From the NCBI RefSeq assembly GCF_001507435.1, contig NZ_LMWH01000228.1, positions 310,001-374,000 of the forward strand: a DNA stretch of 64,000 bases, written 5' to 3'. The translations under genes and the position numbers were made by a program. The notes under the pieces are model-generated. The model was given only the letters and a program-made list of their open reading frames with translations, was not told the DNA's origin and ran no database searches. Below are positions 27,779-36,320 of this stretch, one piece after another. This DNA is from Streptomyces sp. NRRL F-5122. Lineage in GTDB: Bacteria > Actinomycetota > Actinomycetes > Streptomycetales > Streptomycetaceae. Numbering within the stretch: position 1 is the first letter of the stretch; the number at the start of each line of letters is the position of its first letter.

Positions 27779-29236
27779 CTAGTGGACGCCGAGCCAACTC
27801 TCGATCGGGTTGAGGGCGAAATAGATCAGGAAGACGGCCGTCAGCCCCCACATGAAGGCGCCGATCTCTCGCGCCTTGCCCTGCGCGGCCTTGATGGCGA
27901 CGTACGAGACGACACCCGCGGCGACGCCGGTGGTGATCGTGTAGGTGAACGGCATCAGGACCACGGTCAGGAAGACCGGTATCGCGGTGGCGCGGTCGGA
28001 CCAGTCCACATGACGGGCGTTCATCAGCATCATGGCCCCGATGACCACCAGGGCCGCCGAGGCCACCTCCTGGGGGACGATCGCCGTCAGCGGGGTGAAG
28101 AACAGACAGGCCGCGAAGAACAGCCCGATGACGACGGAGGCGAGTCCCGTGCGGGCACCCTCGCCGACGCCCGTGGCCGACTCGATGAACACCGTCTGCC
28201 CGGAGCCGCCCGCGACACCGCCGATCACGCCGCCGGCGCCGTCGATGAACAACGCCTTGGACAGACCCGGCATACGGCCCTTGTCGTCGGCGAGTCCGGC
28301 CTCCGTGCCGACGCCGATGATGGTGGCCATCGCGTCGAAGAAACCGGCGAGGACCAGCGTGAAGACGATCAGGCCGACGGTCATCGCGCCGACGTCGCCC
28401 CAACCGCCGAAGTCGACGTGTCCGAGGAGCGAGAAGTCCGGCATCGACATCGCGCTGCCGTGCAGTTCGGGTGCGCCGCTCGCCCAGGAGTTCGCGTCGA
28501 CGACACCCAGTGCGTTGAGGCCCGAGGCGACGACCGTGCCGCTGACGATGCCGATGAGGATGGCGCCGGGCACGTTGCGGGCCTGGAGCATGAAGATCAG
28601 CAACAGGGTTCCGGCGAAGAGCAGGACGGGCCATCCGGTCAGCTGTCCGGCGGGCCCGAGAGTGACGGGGGTGGCCTTGCCCTGGTGCACGAAACCGGAC
28701 TTGTAGAAGCCGATGAGGGCGATGAACAGGCCGATGCCCATGGTGATGCCGTACTTGAGCGCCGGCGGGATCGCGCTCATGACCATCTCACGCAGGCCGG
28801 TGACGACCAGAAGCATGATGACCGCGCCGTACACCACGCACATCCCCATCGCCTGAGGCCATGTCATCTGCGGGGCGACCTGCGAGGACAGAACACCGGA
28901 GACCGAGAGGCCGGCGGCGAGGGCGAGCGGCGCCTTGCCGGCAAAGCCCATCAGAAGTGTGGTGAAGGCGGCGGCGAACGCGGTCGCGGTGATGAGCGCC
29001 TGACGGCCGAGCGTGTCCCCGGCCGCGTCCTTGCCGGACAGGATCAGGGGGTTGAGCAACAGGATGTACGCCATCGCCATGAAGGTGGTGACGCCGCCGC
29101 GCACTTCGCGCGCGAGGGTGGAGCCTCGCCGGGATATGTGGAAGTAGCGGTCGAGCCAGGACCGGCCGGCCGGGACGCGGGTTCCCGCGCCCGCGTCCTC
29201 GGCCGTGGTCCTGGAGTCCACGGACTGCTGGGTCAT
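27779..29236 (-). CDS. NCS2-family purine permease (AzgA-like)
   Basis: This is a polytopic membrane transporter of 485 residues with about 12-14 hydrophobic segments. Family segments are VRGGVTTFMAMAYILLLNPL near residue 43, GLFIALIGFYKSGFV, LVLAGFFDAMATIIGVGTEA and SGQTVFIESATGVGEGARTG. These match the guanine/hypoxanthine/adenine (AzgA) branch of NCS2, as opposed to the xanthine/uracil branch. ATG 29236 follows AGGGAGA. Its place between xanthine dehydrogenase and XdhC points to purine uptake for catabolism. A hairpin at 29342 separates it from the dehydrogenase genes, so it may have its own promoter. Confidence 0.93.
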   Translation of the reverse strand: MTQQSVDSRTTAEDAGAGTRVPAGRSWLDRYFHISRRGSTLAREVRGGVTTFMAMAYILLLNPLILSGKDAAGDTLGRQALITATAFAAAFTTLLMGFAGKAPLALAAGLSVSGVLSSQVAPQMTWPQAMGMCVVYGAVIMLLVVTGLREMVMSAIPPALKYGITMGIGLFIALIGFYKSGFVHQGKATPVTLGPAGQLTGWPVLLFAGTLLLIFMLQARNVPGAILIGIVSGTVVASGLNALGVVDANSWASGAPELHGSAMSMPDFSLLGHVDFGGWGDVGAMTVGLIVFTLVLAGFFDAMATIIGVGTEAGLADDKGRMPGLSKALFIDGAGGVIGGVAGGSGQTVFIESATGVGEGARTGLASVVIGLFFAACLFFTPLTAIVPQEVASAALVVIGAMMLMNARHVDWSDRATAIPVFLTVVLMPFTYTITTGVAAGVVSYVAIKAAQGKAREIGAFMWGLTAVFLIYFALNPIESWLGVH

Positions 29237-29341
29237 GCTGCCGTCTCCCTAGCTCATGGGGCACCCGTGCAACCGCCGTGACGGACACGGGATCAGGGGA
29301 TCTGCACGACCCGGGGGACGGCCCGAGACGAACATCGGGGG

Positions 29342-29362
29342 CCGGGGGACACGGTCCCCCGG
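29342..29362 (-). terminator. Hairpin terminator after xanthine dehydrogenase genes
   Basis: A perfect 9-bp stem (29342-29350 against 29354-29362) with a three-base loop, 30 bases past the dehydrogenase stop codon on the minus strand. Confidence 0.6.
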
Positions 29363-29391
29363 AGGAGTTCACCTGCCCGGCTGCCGGAGGT

Positions 29392-31770
29392 TCACGTGCC
29401 CGTGAGGTGCTCGGGCCGTACCGGCGTCCGGTTCAGCTCCAGGCCCGTGGCGTCGCGAATGGCCGCCAGGACCGCCGGAGTCGAGGACAGGGTCGGAGCC
29501 TCGCCGATACCGCGCAGCCCGTACGGGGCGTTGATGTCGGCGAGTTCGAGCACGTCAACCGGGATGGTCGGCGTGTCGAGGATGGTGGGGATCAGATAGT
29601 CGGTGAAGGAGGGGTTCTTCACCTTCGCGGTCCTCGGGTCGACGACGATCTCCTCCATGACCGCGATGCCCAGGCCCTGGGTGGTACCGCCCTGGATCTG
29701 GCCGGCGACGGACAGCGGGTTGAGCGCCTTGCCGACGTCCTGGGCGCAGGCCAGTTCGACGACCTTGACCAGCCCCAGCTCGGTGTCGACCTCCACCACG
29801 GCGCGGTGCGCGGCGAAGGAGTACTGGACATGGCCGTTGCCCTGTCCGGTGCGCAGGTCGAAGGGCTCGGTGGGGCGGTGGCGCCACTCGCGCTCCAGCT
29901 CGACGGCCTCGTCGCCGAGAACGTCCACGAGGTCCGCGAGCACCTCGCCCGCGTCGGTGACCACCTTCCCTCTCTCCAGCAGCAGTTCGGCCGTGGCCCA
30001 GGCCGGATGGTACGAACCGAACTTGCGGCGGCCCTTGTCGAGAACCTCCTCGCGGACCAGTTCGCAGGCGTGCTTCACGGCACCACCGGTGAGATACGTC
30101 TGGCGGGAGGCGGACGTCGAACCGGCCGACCCGACCTGCGTGTCGGCCGGCTGGATGGTCACCCGGCCGACCCCCAGTTCGGTGCGGGCGATCTGCGCGT
30201 GCACGGTGACGCCGCCCTGGCCGACCTCCGCCATGGCGGTGTGCACGGTGGCGACGGGCTCGCCCGCGATCACCTCCATGCGCACCTTGGCGGTGGAGTA
30301 GTCGTCGAAGCCCTCGGAGAAACCGACGTTCTTGATGCCGACCGCGTAGCCGACACCGCGGACGACGCCTTCGCCGTGCGTGGTGTTCGACAGGCCACCG
30401 GGCAGCTGCCGTACGTCCGGGCCCTCGGAGCTCTCCCACTGGCGCTCCGGCGGCATCGGCATCGCCTTGACACGGCGCAGGAGTTCGGCGACCGGGGCCG
30501 GGGAGTCGACCGGCTGTCCGGTCGGCATGAGGGTGCCCTGCTCCATGGCGTTGAGCTGCCTGAACTCGACCGGGTCCATGCCGAGTTCCTTGGCCACCTT
30601 GTCCATCTGCGCCTCGTAGGCGAAGCACGCCTGGACCGCGCCGAAACCGCGCATGGCGCCGCAGGGCGGGTTGTTGGTGTAGAGGGCGACGGCCTCGATG
30701 TCGACGTCGTCCACGACGTACGGCCCGACGCCCAGCGAGGAGGCGTTGCCGACGACCGCCGGGGACGCGGAGGCGTAGGCGCCGCCGTCGAGCACGATCC
30801 GGCACTTGACGTGGGTCAGCTTCCCCTCACGGGTGGCCCCGTGCTCGTAGTACAGCTTCGCGGGATGGCGGTGGACATGGCCGAAGAACGACTCGAACCG
30901 GTTGTAGACGATCTTGACCGGCTTGCCGGTGCGCAGTGCGAGCAGACAGGCGTGGATCTGCATCGACAGGTCCTCGCGGCCCCCGAAGGCGCCGCCGACA
31001 CCGGACAGCGTCATCCGCACCTTCTCCGGCGGCAGGCCGAGGACGGGTGCGATCTGGCGCAGGTCGGAATGGAGCCACTGGGTGGCGACGTACAGGTCCA
31101 CGCCCCCGTCCTCCGCCGGGACCGCGAGTCCCGACTCGGGGCCCAGGAAGGCCTGGTCCTGCATGCCGAAGTGGTACTCGCCCCGGACGATCACGTCGGC
31201 CCGCCCGCGGGCCTCGGCCACGTCCCCGCGGACGATCGGCTGGCGGTGGACGATGTTGGGGTGCGGCACATGGCCGATGTGGTGGTCGGTGCGGTTCTCG
31301 TGGACGAGGGGCGCTTCCGGGGCCGTCGCGGACGCCTCGTCCGTGATGACCGGCAGCTCGCGGTACTCCACCCGGATCCTCGCGGCGGCGCGCCGCGCGG
31401 TCTCCGGATGGTCGGCGGCGACGATCGCGACCGGCTCGCCGTGGTGGCGGACCTTGCCGTGGGCCAGGACGGGCGTGTCCTGGATCTCCAGGCCGTAGTT
31501 CTTCACCTCGGTCGGCAGGTCGTCGTAGGTCATGACGGCGTACACGCCGGGTGTGGCGAGAGCCTCGCCCGTGTCGATCGAGACGATTTCGGCGTGCGCG
31601 ACCGTGGAGCGCAGGATCTGCCCCCACAGCATGTCCTCGTGCCACATGTCGGAGGAGTAGGCGAACTCCCCGGTGACCTTGAGGATGCCGTCGGGACGCA
31701 GCGTGGACTCGCCGATGCCGCCCTTCGTCCGGGAGCCCTGCGTGATCTTTGTGGGAACGCCGTTGGGCAT
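29392..31770 (-). CDS. Xanthine dehydrogenase, molybdopterin-binding subunit
   Basis: The catalytic subunit hydroxylates hypoxanthine and xanthine at the Mo-pterin. ATG 31770 lies two bases after the preceding stop, leaving 792 residues. Motifs include the N-terminal a/b hammerhead (KVTGEFAYSSDMWHEDMLWG), SGVGGAFGGREDLSMQIHAC, CGAMRGFGAVQACFAYEAQM, GQGGVTVHAQIARTELG and the C-terminal active-site Glu in YGLRGIGEAPTLSSTPAVLA. The order on the minus strand is FAD subunit, Fe-S subunit, Mo subunit, then permease and XdhC. PucR, divergent from the FAD subunit, is the likely regulator. Confidence 0.93.
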   Translation of the reverse strand: MPNGVPTKITQGSRTKGGIGESTLRPDGILKVTGEFAYSSDMWHEDMLWGQILRSTVAHAEIVSIDTGEALATPGVYAVMTYDDLPTEVKNYGLEIQDTPVLAHGKVRHHGEPVAIVAADHPETARRAAARIRVEYRELPVITDEASATAPEAPLVHENRTDHHIGHVPHPNIVHRQPIVRGDVAEARGRADVIVRGEYHFGMQDQAFLGPESGLAVPAEDGGVDLYVATQWLHSDLRQIAPVLGLPPEKVRMTLSGVGGAFGGREDLSMQIHACLLALRTGKPVKIVYNRFESFFGHVHRHPAKLYYEHGATREGKLTHVKCRIVLDGGAYASASPAVVGNASSLGVGPYVVDDVDIEAVALYTNNPPCGAMRGFGAVQACFAYEAQMDKVAKELGMDPVEFRQLNAMEQGTLMPTGQPVDSPAPVAELLRRVKAMPMPPERQWESSEGPDVRQLPGGLSNTTHGEGVVRGVGYAVGIKNVGFSEGFDDYSTAKVRMEVIAGEPVATVHTAMAEVGQGGVTVHAQIARTELGVGRVTIQPADTQVGSAGSTSASRQTYLTGGAVKHACELVREEVLDKGRRKFGSYHPAWATAELLLERGKVVTDAGEVLADLVDVLGDEAVELEREWRHRPTEPFDLRTGQGNGHVQYSFAAHRAVVEVDTELGLVKVVELACAQDVGKALNPLSVAGQIQGGTTQGLGIAVMEEIVVDPRTAKVKNPSFTDYLIPTILDTPTIPVDVLELADINAPYGLRGIGEAPTLSSTPAVLAAIRDATGLELNRTPVRPEHLTGT

Positions 31771-31772
31771 GC

Positions 31773-32345
31773 TCAGACCCCCTCGGACTGCCGGGCCGCC
31801 GCCAGGCGGACGGCGTCCATGATCTTCTCGTATCCGGTGCAGCGGCACAGATTGCCCGACAGCGCCTCACGGATGTCCGCGTCGCTCGGGTCGGGGTTGT
31901 GCTCCAGCATCTCGTCGGCCGCCACGAGCAGACCCGGGGTGCAGAAGCCGCACTGGACGGCACCGGCGTCGATGAACGCCTGCTGGATCGGGGAGAGTTC
32001 CACGCCCTCACCGGCCTGCGAGTCGGCGCCCTCGGCCTGCCACTGCTTCGCCTCGTCCAGCGAGGTACCGCCCGCGTCCGATCCGCAGGCCCGCTGCCCA
32101 GCGTGGTCCGCGAGCCCTTCGACGGTGACGACCTCGCGGCCCTCCACCTGCCCGGCGGCGACCAGACAGGAACACACCGGCAGTCCGTCCAGGCGCACCG
32201 TGCAGGAACCGCACTCGCCCTGCTCGCAGGCGTTCTTGGAGCCCGGAAGCCCGAGGCGTTCGCGCAGCACGTAGAGCAGCGACTCGCCCTCCCAGACGTC
32301 GTCCGCTTCCTGCGGGCGTCCGTTGACGGTGAAGTTGACCCGCAT
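31773..32345 (-). CDS. Xanthine dehydrogenase, [2Fe-2S] subunit
   Basis: The electron-transfer subunit has 190 residues. The plant-type ferredoxin cluster is held by CEQGECGSC and a later Cys in GLPVCSC. The second cluster is held by CGFCTPG and CRCTGY in the four-helix domain. An insertion of about 30 residues (ADHAGQRACGSDAGG through ADSQAGEG) lies between the two domains, making it longer than the common 155-165 residue form. ATG 32345 overlaps the previous gene's stop (TAATG). The molybdenum subunit begins two bases after its stop, so the three subunits are tightly coupled. Confidence 0.93.
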   Translation of the reverse strand: MRVNFTVNGRPQEADDVWEGESLLYVLRERLGLPGSKNACEQGECGSCTVRLDGLPVCSCLVAAGQVEGREVVTVEGLADHAGQRACGSDAGGTSLDEAKQWQAEGADSQAGEGVELSPIQQAFIDAGAVQCGFCTPGLLVAADEMLEHNPDPSDADIREALSGNLCRCTGYEKIMDAVRLAAARQSEGV

Positions 32346-33244
32346 TACGCGGCTCCTCCCTTCCGGAAAGCGGCGCCTTCGGTGCCGCGGTAGGACTCCC
32401 AGGTCCATGTGAGGGTCCGGCGCGCCATGACACCCACCGCATGCCGGCGGTAACTCGCGGTGCCCCGGACGTCGTCGATCGGGTTGCAGGCGGCGGAGCA
32501 CAGGTCCGCGAACTGCTTGGCGACCGACGGAGCGATGATCCGGCCGTTGTCCCAGAAGCCGCCTTCCTCGAGCGCCGCGTTCAGGAAGTCCTCCGCGGCC
32601 TTCGCCCGGACGGGCGTCGGTGCGGCGGAGCCGATGCCGGTGCGCACGGTGCGGGTCGTGGGGTGCAGGGCGAGCCCGAAGGCGCACACCGCGATGACCA
32701 TCGCGTTGCGGGTGCCGACCTTCGAGTACTGCTGCGGACCGTCGGCCTTCTTGACGTGGACGGCGCGGATCAGTTCGTCGGGCGCCAGCGCATTGCGCTT
32801 CACACCGGTGTAGAACGCGTCGATCGGGATGCGGCGACAGCCGCGCACCGACTCGGCCTCGACCTCGGCGCCCGCCGCGAGAAGCGCGGGGTGGGCGTCA
32901 CCGGCCGGGGACGCGGTGCCCAGGTTGCCGCCGACTCCGCCACGGTTGCGGATCTGTGGGGAGGCGACCGTGTGGGAGGCGAGGGCCAGGCCCGGCAGCT
33001 CTGCCCGCAGATGCTCCATGATCCTGGTGTACGGCACCGAGGCCCCGAGCCGCACGCTGTCCTCGCCGACCTCCCACTCGTACAGTTCGCCGATGCGGTT
33101 GAGGTCCATCAGGTACTCGGGCCTGCGGTGGTCGAAGTTGATCTCGACCATCACATCGGTGCCGCCCGCGATGGGCACGGCGGTGGGGTGCTCCGCCTTG
33201 GCGGCGAGCGCCTCCTCCCAGCTTGCGGGGCGAAGGAAGTCCAT
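32345..33244 (-). CDS. Xanthine dehydrogenase, FAD-binding subunit
   Basis: The 299-residue subunit passes electrons to NAD+. FAD-binding segments are AVPIAGGTDVMVEINFDHRR near residue 25 and PQIRNRGGVGGNLGTASPAG near residue 95, followed by the CO-dehydrogenase flavoprotein C-terminal domain. ATG 33244 follows GAAGAGAG. It is the first gene of the dehydrogenase operon. The 330 bases to pucR contain a TTGACA element on the minus strand but no convincing -10 at the right spacing, so the promoter is unresolved and probably activator-dependent. Confidence 0.92.
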   Translation of the reverse strand: MDFLRPASWEEALAAKAEHPTAVPIAGGTDVMVEINFDHRRPEYLMDLNRIGELYEWEVGEDSVRLGASVPYTRIMEHLRAELPGLALASHTVASPQIRNRGGVGGNLGTASPAGDAHPALLAAGAEVEAESVRGCRRIPIDAFYTGVKRNALAPDELIRAVHVKKADGPQQYSKVGTRNAMVIAVCAFGLALHPTTRTVRTGIGSAAPTPVRAKAAEDFLNAALEEGGFWDNGRIIAPSVAKQFADLCSAACNPIDDVRGTASYRRHAVGVMARRTLTWTWESYRGTEGAAFRKGGAA

Positions 33245-33391
33245 GACCGGCTCTCTTCTTCGTCTCGTGGGTCGTACGGATCGAGCCGGGATCGGTGCGG
33301 CGGGCCCGGCTCGTCTGCTGCTGTCAACCCGGAATGAGGCCAGTACACCGCTCGTGCCGCGCCGGGGTCAGTCACCGAAACCATGAAGGAG

Positions 33392-33430
33392 TTGGCTGGC
33401 CAGGGAACCCATCTTGTAGATTCATATGAA
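33392..33430 (+). promoter_or_regulatory. Possible pucR promoter with overlapping palindrome
   Basis: TTGGCT (33392-33397) and TAGATT (33417-33422) are 19 bases apart. The perfect palindrome TTCATATGAA (33421-33430) overlaps the end of the -10 and the start site. It could be an autoregulatory or shared operator between pucR and the xanthine dehydrogenase operon. The rest of the 330-base divergent space (33245-33574) shows nothing else that I can support. Confidence 0.35.
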
Positions 33431-33574
33431 CGGAGGCCATCAGTAACCTCTCCGGTTCCCCCCGGAAACACCGCGCACAGCCGGAGGGACCGCGAGCCCG
33501 GCTTCCGGGACCCCGGGGCCGGCGCCCCGGCCGATCGAACGTGGATTCCCGGACAAGAACGGCGGCGACGAGAC

Positions 33575-35296
33575 ATGCGGCTGCGCGCACTGCTGAACAC
33601 CGACGCGCTGGGCCTGCGGCTGCTGGGTGGCGAGGACGAGCTGGAGCGCACCGTGCGTGGTGTGATGACCACGGATCTCAAGGACCCGAGCCGCTATCTC
33701 TCCGGTGGCGAGCTGGTCCTCACGGGTCTGGCGTGGCGGCACGATGCCGCCGACTCCGAGCCGTTCGTCCGCATCCTCGCAGGTGCGGGCGTCGCCGGCC
33801 TCGCCGCCGGCGAGGCCGAGCTGGGCGACATCCCGGAAGACCTGGTCGTGGCCTGCCGCCGGCACCGGCTGCCGCTGTTCGCCGTCCACGAGTCGGTGGC
33901 GTTCGCCACCATCACCGAGCACGTCGTGCGCCAGGTCTCCGGTGAGCGGGCCGGGGACCTGGCGGCCGTGGTGGACCGGCACCGGCGGATGATGACCTCG
34001 GGCCCTGCGGGCGGCGGCCCGGACGTCGTGCTTGACTTGCTCGGCTCCGACCTGGACCTGCGCGCCTGGGTGCTCTCCCCCACCGGCCGCCCGGTCGCCG
34101 GCCCGACCCCTGGGCTCGCGGCGGACGTGAGAGCCCGGCTGGCGGCCGAGCATCTGGCGGCGGTGCGCACCGGCCGCCGCGGACCGCACCGGGTGACGGT
34201 CGGCACGACGACGTACTCGCTCTTCCCGATCCGCAACTGGGGCCACCGCCCCGCGGTGGCCGAAACGGAACGGATCGGCCAGGCGGCACGGGACGTGCGC
34301 GAGACGGTGCTCTCCGACTGGCTGCTCGCCGTCGAGGCGGACGCCGCCGAATGGGCCGAGGAACGGCTCGACCTGCTGCAGGGCGTCACCCAGCTGATCG
34401 CGGTCGAACGGGACCGGCGGGACGCGGCGCGCACGGTGCGGCGGCGGCTCGCCCAGGAGGTCCTCGAGCTGGTGCAGACGGGGGCCGCGCCCGCCGAGAT
34501 CGCGGCCAGGCTCCGGGTCGCCGCACCCGTGCTCCTGCCCGGCCTCGGAACGGCCCCGCACTGGCAGGTGGTCGTCGCCCGGGTCGAGTGGAACGAGGGG
34601 GACGTCGAGAGCGGCCCGGTCGCTCAGGCGCTGCTCGAGGAGATCCTGGTCGACCTCCCCGCCGGCATTTCGGGCCGGGAGCACCTCCAGGCGAACACTC
34701 CCGAGCAGGTCGACCGCATCGCGGTGGCCCACACGGGTGACGAGGCCATCGCGCTCGTCCCCCTGCCGGCGGTCTCCTCCGAGCACGAGGGCGCCGAGCC
34801 GGGCATCCTCGCCGACGCCCTCCTGGAGGCCGTACGGGACCCGCTGTCCGCCGGTCTCGACGGTGACGGCCGGCTCACGCTGGGCGTCAGCGCGACCGTG
34901 CATTCCGCCGAGGGGCTGCGCGGCGCCCTGGAGGAGGCGAGGCACGCCCGCCGGGTCGCCGCGGCCCGGACGGGCCGGGTCAGCGCCGCAGGGCACCAGG
35001 AGCTGGCCTCGCACGTGCTCCTGCTGCCGTTCGTCCCGGACGACGTGCGCCGTGCCTTCACCGCTCGCCTTCTGGACCCGCTGCGCGACTACGACCGCAG
35101 GCACCGCGCCGAGCTGATCCCCACCCTGGAGGCGTTCCTGGAGTGCGACGGCTCCTGGACCCGCTGCGCGACCCGGCTGCACCTGCACGTCAACACGCTG
35201 CGCTATCGGGTCGGGCGTATCGAGCAGTTGACGAGTCGTGACCTCTCGCGCCTCGAGGACAAGCTCGATTTCTTCCTGGCACTGCGCATGAGTTGA
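33575..35296 (+). CDS. PucR-family transcriptional regulator of purine catabolism
   Basis: The 573 residues begin with the PucR N-terminal domain (MRLRALLNTDALGLRLLGGE, RGVMTTDLKDPSRYLSGGEL, PLFAVHESVAFATITEHVV). A GGDEF-like/CdaR middle is visible as LGVSATVHSAEGLRGALEEA. The PucR C-terminal helix-turn-helix follows (LIPTLEAFLECDGSWTRCAT, LHLHVNTLRYRVGRIEQLTS). Open frame extends 64 codons upstream, but ATG 33575 opens the conserved domain. The ribosome site is weak (GACGAG). Divergent orientation from xanthine dehydrogenase supports a role as its activator, as PucR is for B. subtilis purine genes. Confidence 0.9.
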   Translation: MRLRALLNTDALGLRLLGGEDELERTVRGVMTTDLKDPSRYLSGGELVLTGLAWRHDAADSEPFVRILAGAGVAGLAAGEAELGDIPEDLVVACRRHRLPLFAVHESVAFATITEHVVRQVSGERAGDLAAVVDRHRRMMTSGPAGGGPDVVLDLLGSDLDLRAWVLSPTGRPVAGPTPGLAADVRARLAAEHLAAVRTGRRGPHRVTVGTTTYSLFPIRNWGHRPAVAETERIGQAARDVRETVLSDWLLAVEADAAEWAEERLDLLQGVTQLIAVERDRRDAARTVRRRLAQEVLELVQTGAAPAEIAARLRVAAPVLLPGLGTAPHWQVVVARVEWNEGDVESGPVAQALLEEILVDLPAGISGREHLQANTPEQVDRIAVAHTGDEAIALVPLPAVSSEHEGAEPGILADALLEAVRDPLSAGLDGDGRLTLGVSATVHSAEGLRGALEEARHARRVAAARTGRVSAAGHQELASHVLLLPFVPDDVRRAFTARLLDPLRDYDRRHRAELIPTLEAFLECDGSWTRCATRLHLHVNTLRYRVGRIEQLTSRDLSRLEDKLDFFLALRMS

Positions 35297-35350
35297 GGTC
35301 ATCGCGGCGGTGCGGAAGGCGGTCCGGAGTGCCGCTCTGTCCCACGACTT

Positions 35351-35366
35351 TGTGAAATCCTTCACC
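35351..35366. promoter_or_regulatory. Rex-like operator
   Basis: TGTGAAATCCTTCACC matches the Streptomyces Rex consensus TGTGAACNNNTTCACA at 11 of 13 specified positions. Rex senses NADH/NAD+. The site lies just upstream of a predicted -35 (TTGGCC, 35374-35379) and -10 (TGGAAT, 35398-35403) for the following gene. The match is by eye. Confidence 0.4.
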
Positions 35367-35448
35367 CGCCCCCTTGGCCCGGCGCCGCGATTGGTGCTGG
35401 AATGCCGCCACCACTCAACAGCTCGATGGCGCGCTCGGGGAGGGCAAC

Positions 35449-36237
35449 GTGGCGCACACCGCCATGTCTGGTACCGGAACGACCGCTGGTGACGATCCAC
35501 TCCAGACCGCGGTATGGCGGCTGCGCTCACGCGCCTGCTGGGCCGACGCGGCAGCCCTTCTGCAGGCGCAGACGGCACAGGCCTCGCTCCAGCGGGCCTC
35601 GTTGCTCGTCGAACGGTGCCTGTACACGGAGCAGGGCTGGGAGGACGCCGAGGACGCGCTGCGCACGGCCGAGGCGCAGGCCCACAGCGACGAGGAACGG
35701 GGCGCCGCCGCGTGCGAGCGCGGCCAACTGGCCTACGCGGCCACGCTGCACGGCGTCCGGGACCGGGCGGACGAGGCACGTGCCGCTCTGGGCCGGGCCG
35801 CCGCGCTGATCCCGCCGGGCGCCCCGGGCCGGGCGCTGCTGGACTTCCGGCGCGGCCTCATCGCCGAGAACCTCGCCCGCTCCCCGCAGGCGGCACAGGC
35901 CGCCTACCGCCGCGCCCATGCGAGCGCCTCGGCGTACGGCGACCCGCTGCTGCTCTCCTTCACCTGGCGTCATCTGGCGGGACTCGCCCTGCGCGACGGC
36001 GAGGTGGCCGAGGCCCGGCACGGCTTCGCCGAATCGCTGCGGATCCGCGAGGAGCTGGGCTACCTGGTGGGCACGGCGCCGGCGCTGGCCTCGCTCGCGG
36101 ACACCGAGAGCGAGCCGGAGGCCTCCCGGCTGCGGGCCGAGGCGGGCCGGCTGTTCCGGCTGCTGGGCGGCGTACCGACCTGGCTCGCCCGGCAGCTGGC
36201 GTCGGTGAAGCCGGGAACCGGACCGGACGTCGACTAG
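35449..36237 (+). CDS. TPR-like helical hypothetical protein
   Basis: GTG 35449 follows GGGAGGG and gives 262 residues, nearly all alpha-helical and Ala/Arg/Leu-rich. Repeating helix pairs of about 35-40 residues are visible (ADAAALLQAQTAQASLQRAS, WEDAEDALRTAEAQAHSDEE, ARAALGRAAALIPPGAPGRA, AQAAYRRAHASASAYGDPLL, EARHGFAESLRIREELGYLV). They resemble the tetratricopeptide tails of STAND regulators and scaffolds. There is no catalytic motif, signal peptide or membrane segment. A Rex-like site and a plausible promoter precede it. Function is unknown. Confidence 0.65.
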   Translation: MAHTAMSGTGTTAGDDPLQTAVWRLRSRACWADAAALLQAQTAQASLQRASLLVERCLYTEQGWEDAEDALRTAEAQAHSDEERGAAACERGQLAYAATLHGVRDRADEARAALGRAAALIPPGAPGRALLDFRRGLIAENLARSPQAAQAAYRRAHASASAYGDPLLLSFTWRHLAGLALRDGEVAEARHGFAESLRIREELGYLVGTAPALASLADTESEPEASRLRAEAGRLFRLLGGVPTWLARQLASVKPGTGPDVD

Positions 36238-36320
36238 GACCCGATGCGAGCGGCGCCGTCCCCGCCCGTGGCCGGCGTCGCGGTCGCCGCTGCGGCGCAC
36301 CGTCGCGCACGCCGTGCGGG

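Noticed and set aside
29278..32274. Plus-strand open frame of 998 codons opposite xanthine dehydrogenase
   Set aside because: It is a shadow of the molybdenum subunit and of the Fe-S subunit. Composition is typical of reverse-frame GC artefacts.
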